Numbered from the stretch's first letter, positions 35,680 through 49,065 are shown. The stretch is DNA of 64,000 bases from Merluccius polli (GCA_030340625.1 JAOPHQ010004291.1:75001-139000), one strand, 5' to 3'. Translations and numbers: made by a program. Notes: generated by a model not told the origin, from the letters alone.

Positions 35680-36080
35680 TCATCTCCCCTGACCTGGAAG
35701 AAAATGTTTGCCATACGTTTTCATTAAGCTATTTTGTGCGTTGCATCCAGATCCTGCAAATACACGTCGGTGGTGAGAAGGGAGAACGGGCCTCAACTGG
35801 CTGGGAGCCACAAATAATGATGTAATAAACATCAAGCTGTGTTTTCAGAAATCAGGTCAGATGTACAATGTGCGCAGGGTCAGAGGTCACGGTGATCAAA
35901 CTAATGCAATGAAATGCTCAGTAAACGTGTGCAATCGCTGGCAGGTCAAAAGGTCGAAAAGTCACAACAGGAACTTTTGAAATGAGGCTCGCTGAGCGGT
36001 GGTGGGAGGTAGCAGCAGATGATGACTCCATCCATTTGAGATATTAAAAAGCAAACAATCATTCAATGATGTAAAGAGGA
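35680..36080. promoter_or_regulatory. candidate conserved noncoding element
   Basis: A non-repetitive segment with several nuclear-receptor half sites (GGGTCAGAGGTCACGGTGAT; GGCAGGTCAAAAGGTCG) and ATTA/CAAT cores, lacking frames. It looks more constrained than its flanks, but only by eye. Confidence 0.3.
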
Positions 36081-36795
36081 GTAAGATTTAAACCCACATG
36101 GGTTGTGGGTTTCACTTCACTACACTACTACAGTAACACTACTTACCAATTCATATCAGAGTTTTGACAGGGCCCACCAAGGAGTCAGCAACCCAGATGA
36201 TGCAATGAGACATTGTTCCTCCCCACAGAAAAGGACTTCCTGCAAGAAAAAGGATCTAAAGTGGATCTGGAAAGGTTACACATAAGGATTGTAGATATGA
36301 AAGTTTGTGCCATGCTGTACTATGTGCTCTTAGTGCATTCCTCCAGTGAGTTATGTGACTGTGCCATGGTAACGCAAATCAATCACTGGGAATATAGCTA
36401 AATATTATTAGAGGGAAGAATGTGAAACGTTAAACACATTAAACACAGTAAACACAGTAAACATGTATTTCCAAACTTACATTTGGTTACGTTTTCATAT
36501 TTGTGTCCTTGTATTCTCCAGAATGTTAAATGTTGACTAACCTATAATCTATAGGCAACATTCAAATATATATTTGTATGTATTTGAAAAATAATCAAAC
36601 AATTACTCTTGCATGGATTGCACAGGTTTGGCACTGAATACCAATGACTGGACTCCTATGAAAGCATAGCAGCATTGTAATGTTAGTTATTATGTGGTAG
36701 TGATGGTTTTTAGGTCATTGTTTAGTAATTAATCGTGACATGATTTGTCATTATGTGGAGACATTGTTGTGTTTGAAACCGCCACAGCAATTTAC

Positions 36796-36910
36796 ATTGA
36801 TTTAGGATTTTACAGAACTACAACTCTCTGGAGACCTCTCAATATGGCGCCCACAAAAAAAAGTATCGCCCACAAAAAATCCCATGATGCATTCTGATGT
36901 ACAAGCCCTG
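36796..36910. repeat. dispersed repeat, copy 2
   Basis: Reverse-complement partner of 241-353, containing ATCCCATGATGCATTCTGAT and GTACAAGCCCTG. Confidence 0.7.
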
Positions 36911-39005
36911 TAACTGAGTAAATGTGTTGCTGATTGGTTGACTATCCAACCTCACTATTCTGTACCTGGAGAGTCTAGCCACCACTGTATTTTCTACTGA
37001 AGCTGAAATTACATGTACCAGTTTAATTGTACCATTTAAAAAAACAGTATAAAGTATACAGTATTTGTGTACTACATATAGATGAGCCTGGCAGATTTAT
37101 AATCTTTTGTCGTTTAAAAAGCAGAGACGCCAATGCTTATGTTTCCCCGTCTCCTCCTGGTTTCAGGGGAACCAAAGGAACATGGAGGGAAGTTTGCAGG
37201 AGTCATGTGGTGAGCCCTGGGTGACCTGCTGTGGAAGCAAAGCATCATGGGAAAAAAGAGGAATTAGGTTTTAATTACCAGCAGAGACTAAGATGGCTGG
37301 TGTGTACAGCATTAACATAACTCACATGCTGAACAGAACGCCGGCGGGAGGAATAATTGATATAGGAAAAGGGAAAATCCACCACAAAGCTGCTATAATT
37401 TATTTAACAGATGAGAGGATGATTTTTGGCTTGCTAAAGCGGTCTATTCGAAGTCCTTACAGCAGGCGTACACCTAAGACTGAGCTATAGCGGCTGTGTT
37501 GGCTTCCTAGCTTGTTAGTGGTTCACTCCCAGCTATAATTCAATAGGTAATATCGTACACACCCAACCAGAACCACTTTAGTCTCTAATAAGTATCTGAA
37601 TTAGAACTGTAATGAACATCTTATTTAATATGCAATGTAGCAATTTTTCTGTTAATAGAGACCCAAAGGGGAATTAAAATGATTAAAGACGTTCACTTCA
37701 TATTTTCATGTTAGGTCAGCTTCATTCAATTCAATTCTATTTAATCACATATAAAATATATGAAATGTGGAGTCCTAATATAGAAATTATTTAGATATGG
37801 AAGTATCTCATCTTATCTTCAGACGATGGATCTACTCCAAATGCTGAAGTAGTTTATTTGAGGTGTCATTTGTAAGCATAAATACATTACTCAGCCTTAT
37901 CAGTGTGCCAGTCCCTACCAAGGACAAACCAGTAGCTCCTCTTAAGAGCTGTGTGTAACCACACAGGAAACAACAACTGTCGAAATACCTGTGGAAGTGT
38001 GGCAACTTTAATTACAGTCATTCATCTAAAACATGTTTTTCCAGTAATAATTCAACGTGTTAATGCATGACAAATTGAATTTATAAAGGAGGAATATACA
38101 AAGATCACTACATTGCTAAGCATGACATGTAGATACATCTCTCACGTTATGCTGTGGGCCTATATGTCACAATATTCAAAAATCCCCAACATCCCTCAGG
38201 AAATGTAATTCCCATGCAGGGAATTACATTTCAAGGTAAAAACAAACAATTGAATCTAAACCTTCTTCCTTTCCATCCAATCCTTTTACAAGACAACCTT
38301 GTTCTCCACCACCATGTATCCTCATCTGTCACCTAACTCCCAGCAACCCTCTCTCCTACTATCTGTTCTCCTGGTCTTACACTGCCCCCCTGTCCTTGTC
38401 CCCCCCCCTGTCCTTGGAAAATCATTGTGATGCAGTGCACAATACCAACCAGTCAGTCAACAGTATCACCAATCCTCACCAACCATCCCTGCTGATTTGT
38501 ATAATGGTGCAAATCAGCAGCGATGATTCCTGGGATGTATGATGCAATCAATACACAAATATTTGCATATTTGTATCATATTGCAGGTACACTTTTTTTT
38601 GGCAATTTGCGAGTTTAAAGCTAAAGTATAACTAACAAAGGGGAAAAACAGGGAAAAAAAGGGAGAGGGGATATTGTATGGTTAGAAATTGCAGTTATTG
38701 CTTTGAAATCCCTTGAATCACCTTCAGTGTGGCACGGACAGCCCTGAACGTCACCGCAGGCGAACCCCTGGCCAAAAGCTCATCAAAGCTAAGTGGCTTT
38801 TTGGCATTTGCCATTCGGGTAGGGTGTATGTATCTGGACATCTAGTGTAGTTACTTGCTGCTCAACGCTAAACAATGTTGTTTATCAGTAGAAGTGTTGC
38901 TGTGGGGAGAGAAGAGAAGTGTATCATCACAGACCAGGCTGAGGAAAGTAATGTTGCTTTTATGTTGCTGTGGATTTTATTTAGGAAAGCATTGTATCAT
39001 ATATG

Positions 39006-39043
39006 GGGAGGGAGGGAGGGAGGGAGGGAGGGAGGGAGGGAGG

Positions 39044-39087
<44 letters not shown>
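39006..39087. repeat. (GGGA)n(GA)n microsatellite
   Basis: About eleven GGGA units merging into about sixteen GA units. Confidence 0.95.
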
Positions 39088-39091
<4 letters not shown>

Positions 39092-40094
39092 CTAAATTCT
39101 AGTGAACATCTCTACATATGTTTTTGGTTTGAATGTAAAACACCTCCGCTTTTCCTCTCCGAGGACGGAAAGGGAGTGAGAAGGAATTTGCAGACGTAGA
39201 GACGGCCGGTCGTTTGGTCAGACTGCAGGCGCATGAAGGCGTTGGGAGGCGGCGTGGCGCTGTCTTGACCTTGTCAGATACGTGACCGAGCCCAAAAGAA
39301 CAAAGCCGCTGATCCAGAACCACAGAGCATGACCGGCTCCAAGGCACCCTGGGGAGTCACGCACCACGGCTCCCCTATCTCCTTTGTTTCTTCAATCAAA
39401 AAATGATGGAGAGGACTTCATGCAAACGTCCCCTGGGAGGACTCGCCCGCGTATAGATTTGAGGTGCAATACTTTATTACCATACAACTTAGTTTAGTTT
39501 AGTAGGGATTTGCCTCAGTGTGCTCGTGACAGAACAACAAACAATCATATAACAGTCATGACACATAATAAGATTAAAAAACATGTAACACACACGTGAA
39601 GCGTGTGAACGTCATCTCCCTTCGATCTCTGTCTGCTGAAGTCTGATGACAGGACACCTACCACCACACATTGTACAGCCAACACGCAGTCAGACATACA
39701 GAAATCTAATCTATATCTTAATTTCTTTTTTTCAGCCTTAAAAAAGTAGAAAGCAACGGTTCTTAGGAATCACGTTATCTGTACAGTAAATCAATATTTT
39801 TTGTACATTGCGTCTGCCTGCCCACAACCTTTCATACTGGGTGCAGCTAATGTCCATTGGCAGTGGACACTGGCAGATGAGTACAACTTGGTCACTAATT
39901 GGATACGGGGTCAGAAGTGTCAGAACAGAAGAGCTGTTGGGGTTGAGGATCTCTGTCCCAACGTATTTATCCCAGCCACCATTCCCTCACCGGGGTCGCG
40001 GCACTCGGCTGCTTATTATCAAAGACGTGTTTCTAGAAACTAATGAGGCCGACTAAACCCACTGCCCTGCAAGCCAGAGCTCATTCTCTTTGTC

Positions 40095-40275
40095 TCACGC
40101 ACACACCCACACATACATGCACACACACGCACACACCCACACATACATGCACACACACGCACACACCCACACATACATGCACACACACGCACACACCCAC
40201 ACATACATGCACACACACGCACACACCCACACATACATGCACACACACACAGACACACACATACACACATACATG
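40095..40275. repeat. CA-rich minisatellite, 30-bp unit
   Basis: Five to six copies of CACGCACACACCCACACATA followed by CATGCACACA. Confidence 0.95.
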
Positions 40276-41049
40276 GTCTGTTGCAGTTATGCAATAATTC
40301 ATTCAATTGGAATTTATTGGAAAAAGTAAATTCACTCACCAGGACATAGACTCCCTTTCTTGGCCAAAATATGTCAGAATACAATTATTCTTGGCAAGCA
40401 CAGTTACCAAGTATCAGACAAAATACACAATAATGGTAGGCTTTAGGCTATTCCTGGCAGCCACGGCCCACTTCTCTTTTCCAGAGAAAAACGATCAACA
40501 GTTTCATAGGTCATCCCAAGATCGCAGAGTGAAGAACGTGGCTTTGCTACCGCTGAGCCTATGTGTCTGGCTATTCATTCTTTGTGTATACATGACATCA
40601 TATATATTACATCAATTTCTATTAGACTGAATGCCAAAGGTAACACTTGCTAATTGATATTTGAACTTGATATGCTAAGTGAGGGATAATGTACAGCAAC
40701 CCAGACAGCGTGATTCAGGACCCCGACACTGTGACCGGCTACTTACTAAAGAAATCAATAATTTGACACAAAATATAACAACCAAAACCATTTTATTGAT
40801 TTTAAAAATGATTTTAAAAAACAGTCTGTTAGATTCTACGGTTGTAAATAGCGTCCATAGCAGCAGCATTAATGAGGCTCCCTTCCGTGGATATTTAGCT
40901 CTGCTATCTCTGAGAGCATAATAGCCTATGAAGTCGGATTCAATCGTATTGGTTGTAACCACACGTTGAGCTGGGCCAATCGGGAGCCATTGAGTCGTAA
41001 CTCAGGCCCAGAGCTGAATGTCATACAGACCTCCATGCAGCCGCCGCGC

Positions 41050-41330
41050 CAGAAGGAAGTGACTGAGGGGGCTGTTAAAATTTGGGAGATGGCAATTTTT
41101 TTCATAAAATAAATGAATTGATTTAACCATGCAATGGCTTCAGAAAGGCTAAATAACAACAACATAAGGCTACTGTTTCAAAATCAAAATACATTTATTA
41201 ATCAGAGCAATCACATAAGAACATAGCACTATTACTATTATTTTCTATATAAATAAAGAGGGGGCAAAAAATACAACTGAGGGGGCTAAGCCCCCTTAAG
41301 ACCCTCATGGCACCGGGCCTGTCTCCATGT
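41050..41330. repeat. MITE-like repeat
   Basis: GTGACTGAGGGGGCTGTTAA on the left and ACTGAGGGGGCTAAGCCCCC then TTAAG on the right mark a dispersed fish repeat. Its exact ends are not fixed. Confidence 0.35.
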
Positions 41331-41446
41331 CACTTTCATAAGTGGTCCATCCAATGAAAGCTGGACTAGCAGTAATCACTATGGTGTTTGTGGGGACAAG
41401 CCATTGTAGATGAGGATGTGATCAACCATCAAGTTTTCTAGGGAGG

Positions 41447-41448
41447 GA

Positions 41449-41488
<40 letters not shown>
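41447..41488. repeat. (GAAA)n microsatellite
   Basis: About ten GAAA units. Confidence 0.95.
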
Positions 41489-41626
41489 ATTATCCTGCCA
41501 ATGCCAAGACCCCCCAGTGTTTATCCTGTCCTTATCTCCCCAAGACCCCCCAGTGTGAGGCATGTGGGTGTGGGAGCCAATAGCGTCCAATAGCAATAGC
41601 GGACGCACTGTATTGAATTATAAAGG

Positions 41627-41730
<104 letters not shown>

Positions 41731-42532
41731 AGATGGAGGAAGCAATGTAGAATGATATCAGAGAGGCCAGGGAGAGAGGGTGAAGGACATACAGTATGAA
41801 TGAGAGTGACAGGGAAGGTGAAATGGACTAAAGGTAATAATCCTGTTGTCCGGAGATAATAGTGGAGTTTAAAGGTGGGAAATAGGAGAGTGCAGATAAT
41901 TATCAATACAATTGACATTGACATGCACATAGCACAAAAACAAATTCCCAAGCCAAGGCTCACATTCTATGCTGCATTATTTTTATGTCAATGTGTTATT
42001 AATGGATTATGTTCTCCTTTTTGTGTCCTTTTTCGATACTTCTGTTCAACCAAGCAGAGAAACAGAAGGGCATACGAGTCAATCGATGACCGTTGGTATT
42101 TCTGGGATCACTAATCCTGTTATAGAATAACCATTTCCACTGAGCTCTATTATGAAATATAAAAGGGATTAAGGAAGGCATAATTACTATGGCTCGCAAC
42201 CAGTAGGCTTCATGTAAAACATATTATAACATGGTCCTAGCTTAAGACCATTTAAATGTGTATTTTAGGAGTCGAATAATAGATGAAGACACACCAGGAG
42301 AACAAGAACTGAAACTTTATATTGTGCTGTTGCAACGTGACAGATAGACTGATGGGTTGTTGTTTGGTTAAACAGAGACGATGACTGGACTGGTCTCAGT
42401 GGAGTAGATGTGCGTGTCTTGTTTCTGTGTAGGCGGTACAAATGGGAAGATGTTTTCCGACATAGATGACACCTCTCGGTTCTTCTAATCTCGAGGGAAG
42501 TTCAACGTTTGACAGGAAGCTGTGACATTAAG

Positions 42533-42706
42533 CCCCAAATACCACTCTGGCTTTTATTTAGTGTCGGAAGTTACTGAGCTCTTCAGCCGGCTCCATCAGC
42601 CCACGTGGGTCTGAAGGGACGCGAGGAGGTCCAGCAGATAAAGGCCGATGGCGATGAAGTGAAACTGGGAGACTGGGTTTATAGGTGTTGTCTTCTGGTT
42701 CTGAAT
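42533..42706 (-). other. candidate 3'-terminal exon of an unknown gene
   Basis: On the minus strand an acceptor-like TGTTTAATTCAG precedes an open frame of 34 codons from 42706 (NQKTTPINPVSQ, then a hydrophobic FHFIAIGLYLLDLLASL, then QTHVG and TGA). About 45 bases after the stop there is AATAAA. Acceptor, frame, stop and polyadenylation signal in order are suggestive. However, I see no upstream partner exon, and the plus strand is also open here. I do not recognise the peptide. Confidence 0.25.
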
Positions 42707-45534
42707 TAAACATCAAATGCATACAAATAAATGCACTAATCTGTCCACAATGAAGAGATCATGCTGAGTCTGAGAGACAGCAGGATTCAAGACATGTTTA
42801 ACAATCATTAGAGCAGAACAAACTTATACACATACATAATGCTTTATCGCTAGATATACATCTCTATCTATATATCTACAATTATTATTTTGTATTGTGT
42901 TGGCTCAGAATATTTAGCATCCAAATGAATCATGGTGTACATCTGATCTTCATCAAACGCTATAGGCCTTAAGCACGAGTGGTGAATGTGAAAGAAGGAA
43001 AACTGGCTATAAAGGCAGACTTAAATAAAGGCCACGCTGCCGATTACATTTTCGAAAACATTTGAAGGCATTTTCATGAATTGATTTTTACAGACACAAT
43101 AAAAGTCGATTCCGGTGGTTAATCTTAAGTGCCCATCAATTACATGAAAACCTGGACTTAAAAAAAACAAGTCACCTCACATAGCCTAAAGTTAAACCAT
43201 ATCTCAAGCTGAATTTTATTGGGATTCAATTTTAAAAAATAGATTTTAGTAGAGGAGCATTTTCTTGTGAATGTCTTTATGGAGCTGGATATATAGATAC
43301 CTCCTGAGAGGTTTTGGGTCACGCATTATTCAATAGTTATCTTACCAATGACATACAGAGACTATCTTCATTCTAAATATAGTATATCCTCCCATATCTG
43401 CCTATTACTGTAATCATAACCGACATGTGTTTCTGTAAAGGCCTAAGAGGTCACTTATAATCTGGTCAACCAGTCGAGTGTGTTTCCATTAGACCTCAAG
43501 TTTCATTAGGTTGCTTTATGGTCATTTGCTGTGACAAATCCTCTAAGTCAGATTTGGATTCACTTCACACACACACACACATCAACACAGCAACTTCACC
43601 ACGAGTTTCCATCTGTTTCTACAACCATCCGGACCAAAACGTAAAACGTGTTAGTCTTGTGTTTACGATTCAACCGTCCGCCCGTATAGGACCGACTTGT
43701 CCAGACATTACATCTATACATATTGTAATTAACAAAATGTAGTAACATGTATCATCACTATACATCGTGAACATACCACATGGGAAGACCTCCAGTATGT
43801 TACATACACACCAACACACACACTTAATTTCAGTTCATACTAAATAACTACTTTATTAAAAAATAACATTTAAAACAATGATACAACACGGTATACAGTA
43901 ATGTGTGTGTATGGGAGCCAAGTGGCGCCCCCAAGTGGACTTTAAAAAACGACAGGATTGCTGGTCGGAAGATGAGCAGCCCTCTCCTGCTGCATTCAGG
44001 AACCAGAGGGGCGCTCTGCACAGGACATGGTGCTGTATTCCTCTCAAATAACTTGGTTACATTTGTACTTTTAAATTCATTGACATGCATTCAAGTTCTA
44101 TTTAAATATGCATTCTGAAATATACGAGAACATCCCTTTCCTTTCGCTTGGCTGTGGTTTCTATGAACGAGTTGAGATCGAAAGTGTCAATGAAACTGGT
44201 GATTCTGATTCCTAATTCTGTGTGAGAAACCAACAGCTGTTCCTGTCAAATGTGTTCTGCAATGTCCCCCCCCCCCCCACATGACATGAATGCAGCATTG
44301 GTCCTGAGAGAAGTCAGTTCAGTTGTTGAAGAAAGTCTGTCGGTGACAAATGGACCAGGTACCAGATTCCCTCCAAATCTAGCCGTTAATGTGGAATGGG
44401 CGTACAAAAGTTATGTTTGAGAGAAGGTTGTAGAAACGTGGGTGAATACATAAACATCAGCACAGAACCGAGCTTCTAGAAAAACAAGCCCACGTAACAC
44501 TGGATGGTTTTGTTTGAGTAAAATTCCTTCATTTTGGACAAATGCTATTATATAGTGCAGGTTATAAAAACTAGTGGTATTTGAACAAGATACAAATATC
44601 TTACAAAACGGTATAGATTTTCCCATGAATTAGGTGGTCAATATAAAGTGATAACAATGAGATATTGGTAGCGCTGCAACGATGCAAAAGAAGAGTAAAA
44701 CAGTTTAAAATGACCAGGGGACTCATGGCATTGACATGAGTCTCCGATCACAAACCAAACGTCAAAAAACTAAAACTGTTCAATAAAACACATTCAAGAC
44801 TCACTCTCTCTCCCAGCTAGACATTGGCATTGTAACCGGGTCTGAGGCAGAACCGCTAGATTTACAGGTTTGTTTTTACAGCCAATTTGACAATTAATCC
44901 AGTGTTGAGGGGAGTGTGTATTGGCAAATAAACCCAAAATGACACCATTAAAAACTAAAAAGCAGGGAAAGATAGCTTGTATTATTAACTGCCGAGTTGT
45001 CTGATTATGTAATGAATGTGGAACGGCAAAGGGTTTTATGATCAGAAGTCAATTCTGTCACTTTCACTTTTTGTTTGGAAGTGGATGAACACAATATTGA
45101 ATTAATTTCAGGTTCAAGGCATGTGTGGAAGACTTTATCATGCTAATCATATAACTAATGAAAGACTAAATAATTCAGAAGCCTAGCTAATTACTCAGAA
45201 TCGAGTCTTAGAAGAGTTTATATGTGTGAAGTTAAAAATAAGGAGACGTCTTAAACTGACTAATACACATCCTACAGCAGGGACTATGGCGTAGAGACAA
45301 ACTGTTAGGTCAAACAAAAAAATAAAAAATAAAAAAAACACTAATATTGGTACGTTTCTAGTTCTTTGAAATTAGGGAAAAAAGGAAAAAAAAACGTCTC
45401 GACGGCAGCAACTTTAGCTTTTTCCTTTTCAAAAAAAGAGTCCCGTGTCGAACGCGATTTCACACATTTTCAGTCGGTTCCGACCCCCAAAACAACGCGA
45501 AGCGGGAAACCCAAACCCGCGCCCCGGAGCGGCC
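42707..45534. other. spacer downstream of the zinc-finger gene
   Basis: AT-rich sequence. The part nearest 45534 probably includes the zinc-finger gene's 3' untranslated region. A poly-C run is at 44268-44279. No repeats or genes are otherwise recognised. Confidence 0.5.
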
Positions 45535-47333
45535 TCATTGTCCTGAGAAGTAGGTGCCCTCGCGGCTGTGGGTCTGCAGGTGCCGCTTGATTTTGTCAGA
45601 GCGGCTGAAGCACTTCCCGCAGACGGGGCAGCTGTAGGGCTTCTCCCCGGTGTGGATCCTCATGTGCACCTTGAGGTGGGCCATCTGGGTGAAGCCCTTG
45701 CCGCAGATCTGGCAGCGGAACGGCTTCTCGCCCGTGTGGCTGCGCTGGTGCTCCTGCAGCCGGCCGGACGAGCTGCAGCACTTGCCGCACACGCCGCAGC
45801 GGTACGGCTTCTCGCGCGTGTGCACCTGCACGTGAACGTGCAGGTGGCCCACGTGGCTGAACGCCTCGCCGCACACCTTGCAGCTGAAGGACGACATGTG
45901 TCCCTGCAGCGGGGACTTCTGCAGCGAGCAGTCCGCGTTGGCGCCGGCGCCGCCCCCCTGGGAGCCGCCACGCATGTGGGAGCCCTGACCCCGGCCGCTG
46001 CCACCGGCGCCCCCCTTGGAGCCCGTCAGCTGCCCGCCGTTCTCCGCCCCCTGGATGTCTATGTTGTTCTCGTTCGAGCAGTTCGGGTTGACCGGCGCCA
46101 GGGGCTGCGGGGCGCCGCTGGAGGAGGCGGACCCTCGGTGGCCCCCGCCGCCGCCACCGCCGCCGCCCCCGCCGCCCTCCGCCTTCACATGTCTCGACGA
46201 GGCCCTCGGCGCCGGCTCCCTCTCCCGGTTCTCCACCCCTTGGCTCTGGGGGATGCTGGACGTGTGCGGGGTCTCCTGGGGGTAGTCGCCGCTGCTGCAC
46301 ACCCGCGGCGGCGTGAACATGGACTCCGGGGTGCTGCAGGACCCGTGGGGGCGGAGCTGCTGCTCGTCCCCCTGGTTGGACCGTGGGTCCCGCTTCTCCT
46401 TGACCTGCAGGGGGAGCCGCTCCTCGTGGCCCATGCTGGGACTCCACTCCCTCCTGGGGTGCTCGCCCTCCTCCTCGTCCAGCAGGGCCATGGAGGGCCG
46501 GTCTGGGGGGGAAACAGGGGGATGGAGACACGGTTCAACCACAGCGCATCAGCAGCGTCGTTAGTGTGACGTTCATGCAGGAACGCGTAGACGCCAAAGT
46601 TGGCGCAAAACAGTCGCACGCACGCACGCAGCGCCTCACGTGCACACACGCACACACTCACGAGATGCCGCTACCGTTAGCCGGCTAACGAACAAAGGCT
46701 GCTAACCCAGCTAGCTCCACGGTTAGCAGCGGCAGCGGCGGCGGGCTCCGCGGCTCCTAGTGAACCGCCGAGCCGCGAGGCGGCTGACCCGCCCGCCCGG
46801 CGGGACGGCGGCGGCGGGGGGGGGAAACCACCCGTCGACCCGCCGTGGGAGAGCGGAGAGCCCCGCCCCCGCTATCCCGGGGCGCGGAGCCCGGGATAAC
46901 GGGAGCGGGAACACGCTATGGGGGTTAGCTCTGAGGGCTAGCGGGGTTAGCGGCTAGCTCCTAGGAAACTAGCGGGGTTAGCTGCTAGGGGACAGGGAGC
47001 TAGCGGCTAGCGGGGTTAGCTCCTAGGGAGCTAGGGGGTAGGGAGCTAGCGGCTAGGGGGTAGGGAGCTAGCGGGGTTAGCTTCTAGCGACTGGGCGGTT
47101 AGCTCCTAGCGGGGTTAGCTGCTAGCTCCTAGCGGCTAGCGGGGAAGCTAACCTGGCCAGATCTCGATGCCCGCGTCCCGCAGCCTGCGCCTCAGATGGT
47201 CGTTCTCCCGCTCCCGCAGCGCGATCTCCTCCTGGTACTCCAGGATGGTGTCCTCCACCGACTTGTAGATCTCCTGCGCGGCGAGCATCAGCCGCTCGGT
47301 GAGGAACACGTTGAGGAACTGCAGCTTGGTCAT
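45535..47333 (-). CDS. C2H2 zinc-finger protein, four fingers
   Basis: Two coding exons on the minus strand: 47153-47333 (MTKLQFLNVFLTERLMLAAQ...) and 45535-46502. Donor CCAG|GTTAGC, acceptor CCCCCAG|ACCGG, phase 1; total 382 residues. Residues 1-60 form an acidic, heptad-rich helix (EEIALRERENDHLRRRLRD) that heads many fish C2H2 genes, where it likely mediates dimerisation. The middle is low complexity with a long Gly run (encoded by the CCGCCGCC tract near 46145-46175). Residues about 266-372 carry four consecutive C2H2 fingers (FSCKVCGEAF, YRCGVCGKCC, FRCQICGKGF, YSCPVCGKCF) with TREKP/TGEKP linkers, so it should bind DNA in the nucleus. The second finger has an unusual KCC where others have an aromatic residue. 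The orthologue is not identified. Confidence 0.88.
46915..47152. repeat. GCTAGC-rich tandem repeat in the zinc-finger intron
   Basis: Degenerate tandem units of the form GCTAGCGGGGTTAGCTCCTA fill the start of the single intron, right up to the exon 1 donor. Confidence 0.85.
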
Positions 47334-47470
47334 GTTTTACTGTTAAAAGGTGGCAAGGTCCACTTTTTTTGTATCCTCCAAAATGGACCAAAAAGATGCT
47401 TTACGGGGTCACGTGACGCGGAGCGCCTGCTGCTTACCGTAATGACGGGAAAGGAGAAGGAGAGGAAAAG
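47334..47470 (-). promoter_or_regulatory. zinc-finger gene 5' flank with palindromic E-box
   Basis: CpG-bearing sequence directly upstream of the start codon contains the full palindrome GTCACGTGAC (47408-47417), a USF/MITF-class site. Transcription start not located. Confidence 0.45.
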
Positions 47471-47514
47471 AGGCGCACGAGGAAATGGGACTGGGGGGGT
47501 GGTGTGTGTGTAAG

Positions 47515-47604
47515 ATGATGATTATTATTATTATTATTATTATTATAAGTTGTTGTTGTTGTTGTTGTTGTTGTTATTATTATTATTATTGTTGTTATTA
47601 TTAT
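47515..47604. repeat. (ATT)n/(GTT)n tract
   Basis: Alternating ATT and GTT trinucleotide blocks. Confidence 0.9.
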
Positions 47605-47844
47605 ACGTTATTTTATACGATGTGTTTTTATATTTGTTCTCTGATTCCTGAATATATGAATACCAGGATTCAGAAACCAATAAACTACTTGCCATTAAAC
47701 TAATCCATCAATTAAAAACCTGTCACACAGGGGATATACGCGTATTTAAGAGATAGGCTACTCTTTTTCATGTAGCATTTGTATTTAACTAAAACCCCTG
47801 TGTTTTTCCATTGAAATATGGTCAGTAGGCCTACTTTATCCTAA

Positions 47845-49065
47845 TAGTTCAAGTTCAAGTTCCTTTATTTGTCAATGCTGCCATATGTACACGACATACA
47901 GAGTATTGAAATTGTGTTTCCCTCTATCCCCGGTGTAGACAGCAATAAACATGAATGTAAAATAAGTAAGAGACAAAATATAAAGTATAAAAAATATTAA
48001 GCTAAAAGACATTGAAGAAAGACAAAGTGCAAATCTGGAAGATATGAATAGTTTAGTGTGGCGGCATAAATATAAATATGGCAGATATAAACAGAATTTA
48101 CAGTATAAGCAGGTGTAAACAGTTGGTGTACAGCAGTTGACTGTTCACAGTGCAACTGGTTTTTCAAGAGTTTAAGAGACTGTAAAGTGGCTGGTGCCAT
48201 GTGTTCGTGCATGGGGGGGGGGGGGGGGGGGGGGGGTCAGTGTCCAGTGTATGTGGGGGCAGAGGGCAGAGAGGGAAGGGGGGGGCAGTGCTGGGCAGGA
48301 GTTCAGCATCCTGATGTACTGGTGGATGAAGCTGTCTCTCAGTCTGCTGGTTCTCGCCCGGAGGCTCCTCATTCTCCTCCCGGAGGGCAAGAGGCTGAAG
48401 AAGCAGTGGTTGGGATGGGTGGGGTCACCCACAATGCTGAGTGCTTTGCTGGCCGGGTGTGTGCGGTGAATGTCCTGGAGGGAGGGGAGGGTTGCACCGA
48501 TGATCCTCACAGCTGCTCTCACTGTGCGCTGCAGGGTCTTCCTGCAGGATGCAGTGCAGCCACCGTACCGCACAGCGATGCAGCTGGTCAGGATCCTCTC
48601 GGTGGTCCCACGCTAGAAGGTGTGCGTGATGGGGACCGGTGCTCTGGCTCTTCTCAGTCTGCGGAGGAAGTAGAGGCGCTGCTGAGCTTTCCTGGCCAGT
48701 GATGCGGTGTTGCAGCTCCAGGAGAGGTCCTCAGTGAGGTGCACACCCAAGAACTTGGTGCTGCTCACTCTCTCCACAGCAGCACCGTTGATGGTCAGTG
48801 GGGGCGCCGGGTGGAGGCTCTCCGGAAGTCGACAACAACCTCTTTGGTCTTCTCCACGTTCAGAGAGAGGTTGTTGTCTCTGCACCACATGGCCAGTTGG
48901 CTCACCTCGTCCCTGTAATTTGACTCATCATCGTTGTGATTGATGAGCGCTACCACACTTGTGTCGTCTGCAAGCTTGATGAAGAGGTTGCTGTTGTGTG
49001 TTGGTGTGCAGTCGTGGGTCAGCAGGGTGAACAGTAGGGGGCTAGTTAGTGGACAACCAAGTTAA
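47845..49065 (-). mobile_element. 5'-truncated LINE
   Basis: The minus strand reads TKFLGVHLTEDLSWSCNT, QQRLYFLRRLRRA, VRAAVRIIGATLPSLQDI and CFFSLLPSGRRMRSLRARTS, the C-terminal part of a fish L2/Rex-like LINE protein. A stop and a frame change near 48613 break it. It ends at a tail with GACAAATAAAGGAACTTGAA repeats (47848-47870). A 24-base G run at 48213-48236 interrupts the 3' region. Confidence 0.82.
48213..48236. repeat. poly-G run
   Basis: About 24 consecutive G residues inside the LINE; likely length-variable. Confidence 0.9.

Noticed and set aside
45568..46569. Long plus-strand frame (333 codons)
   Set aside because: Antisense of the zinc-finger exon; the GC-rich sequence keeps it open by chance and no domain fits.
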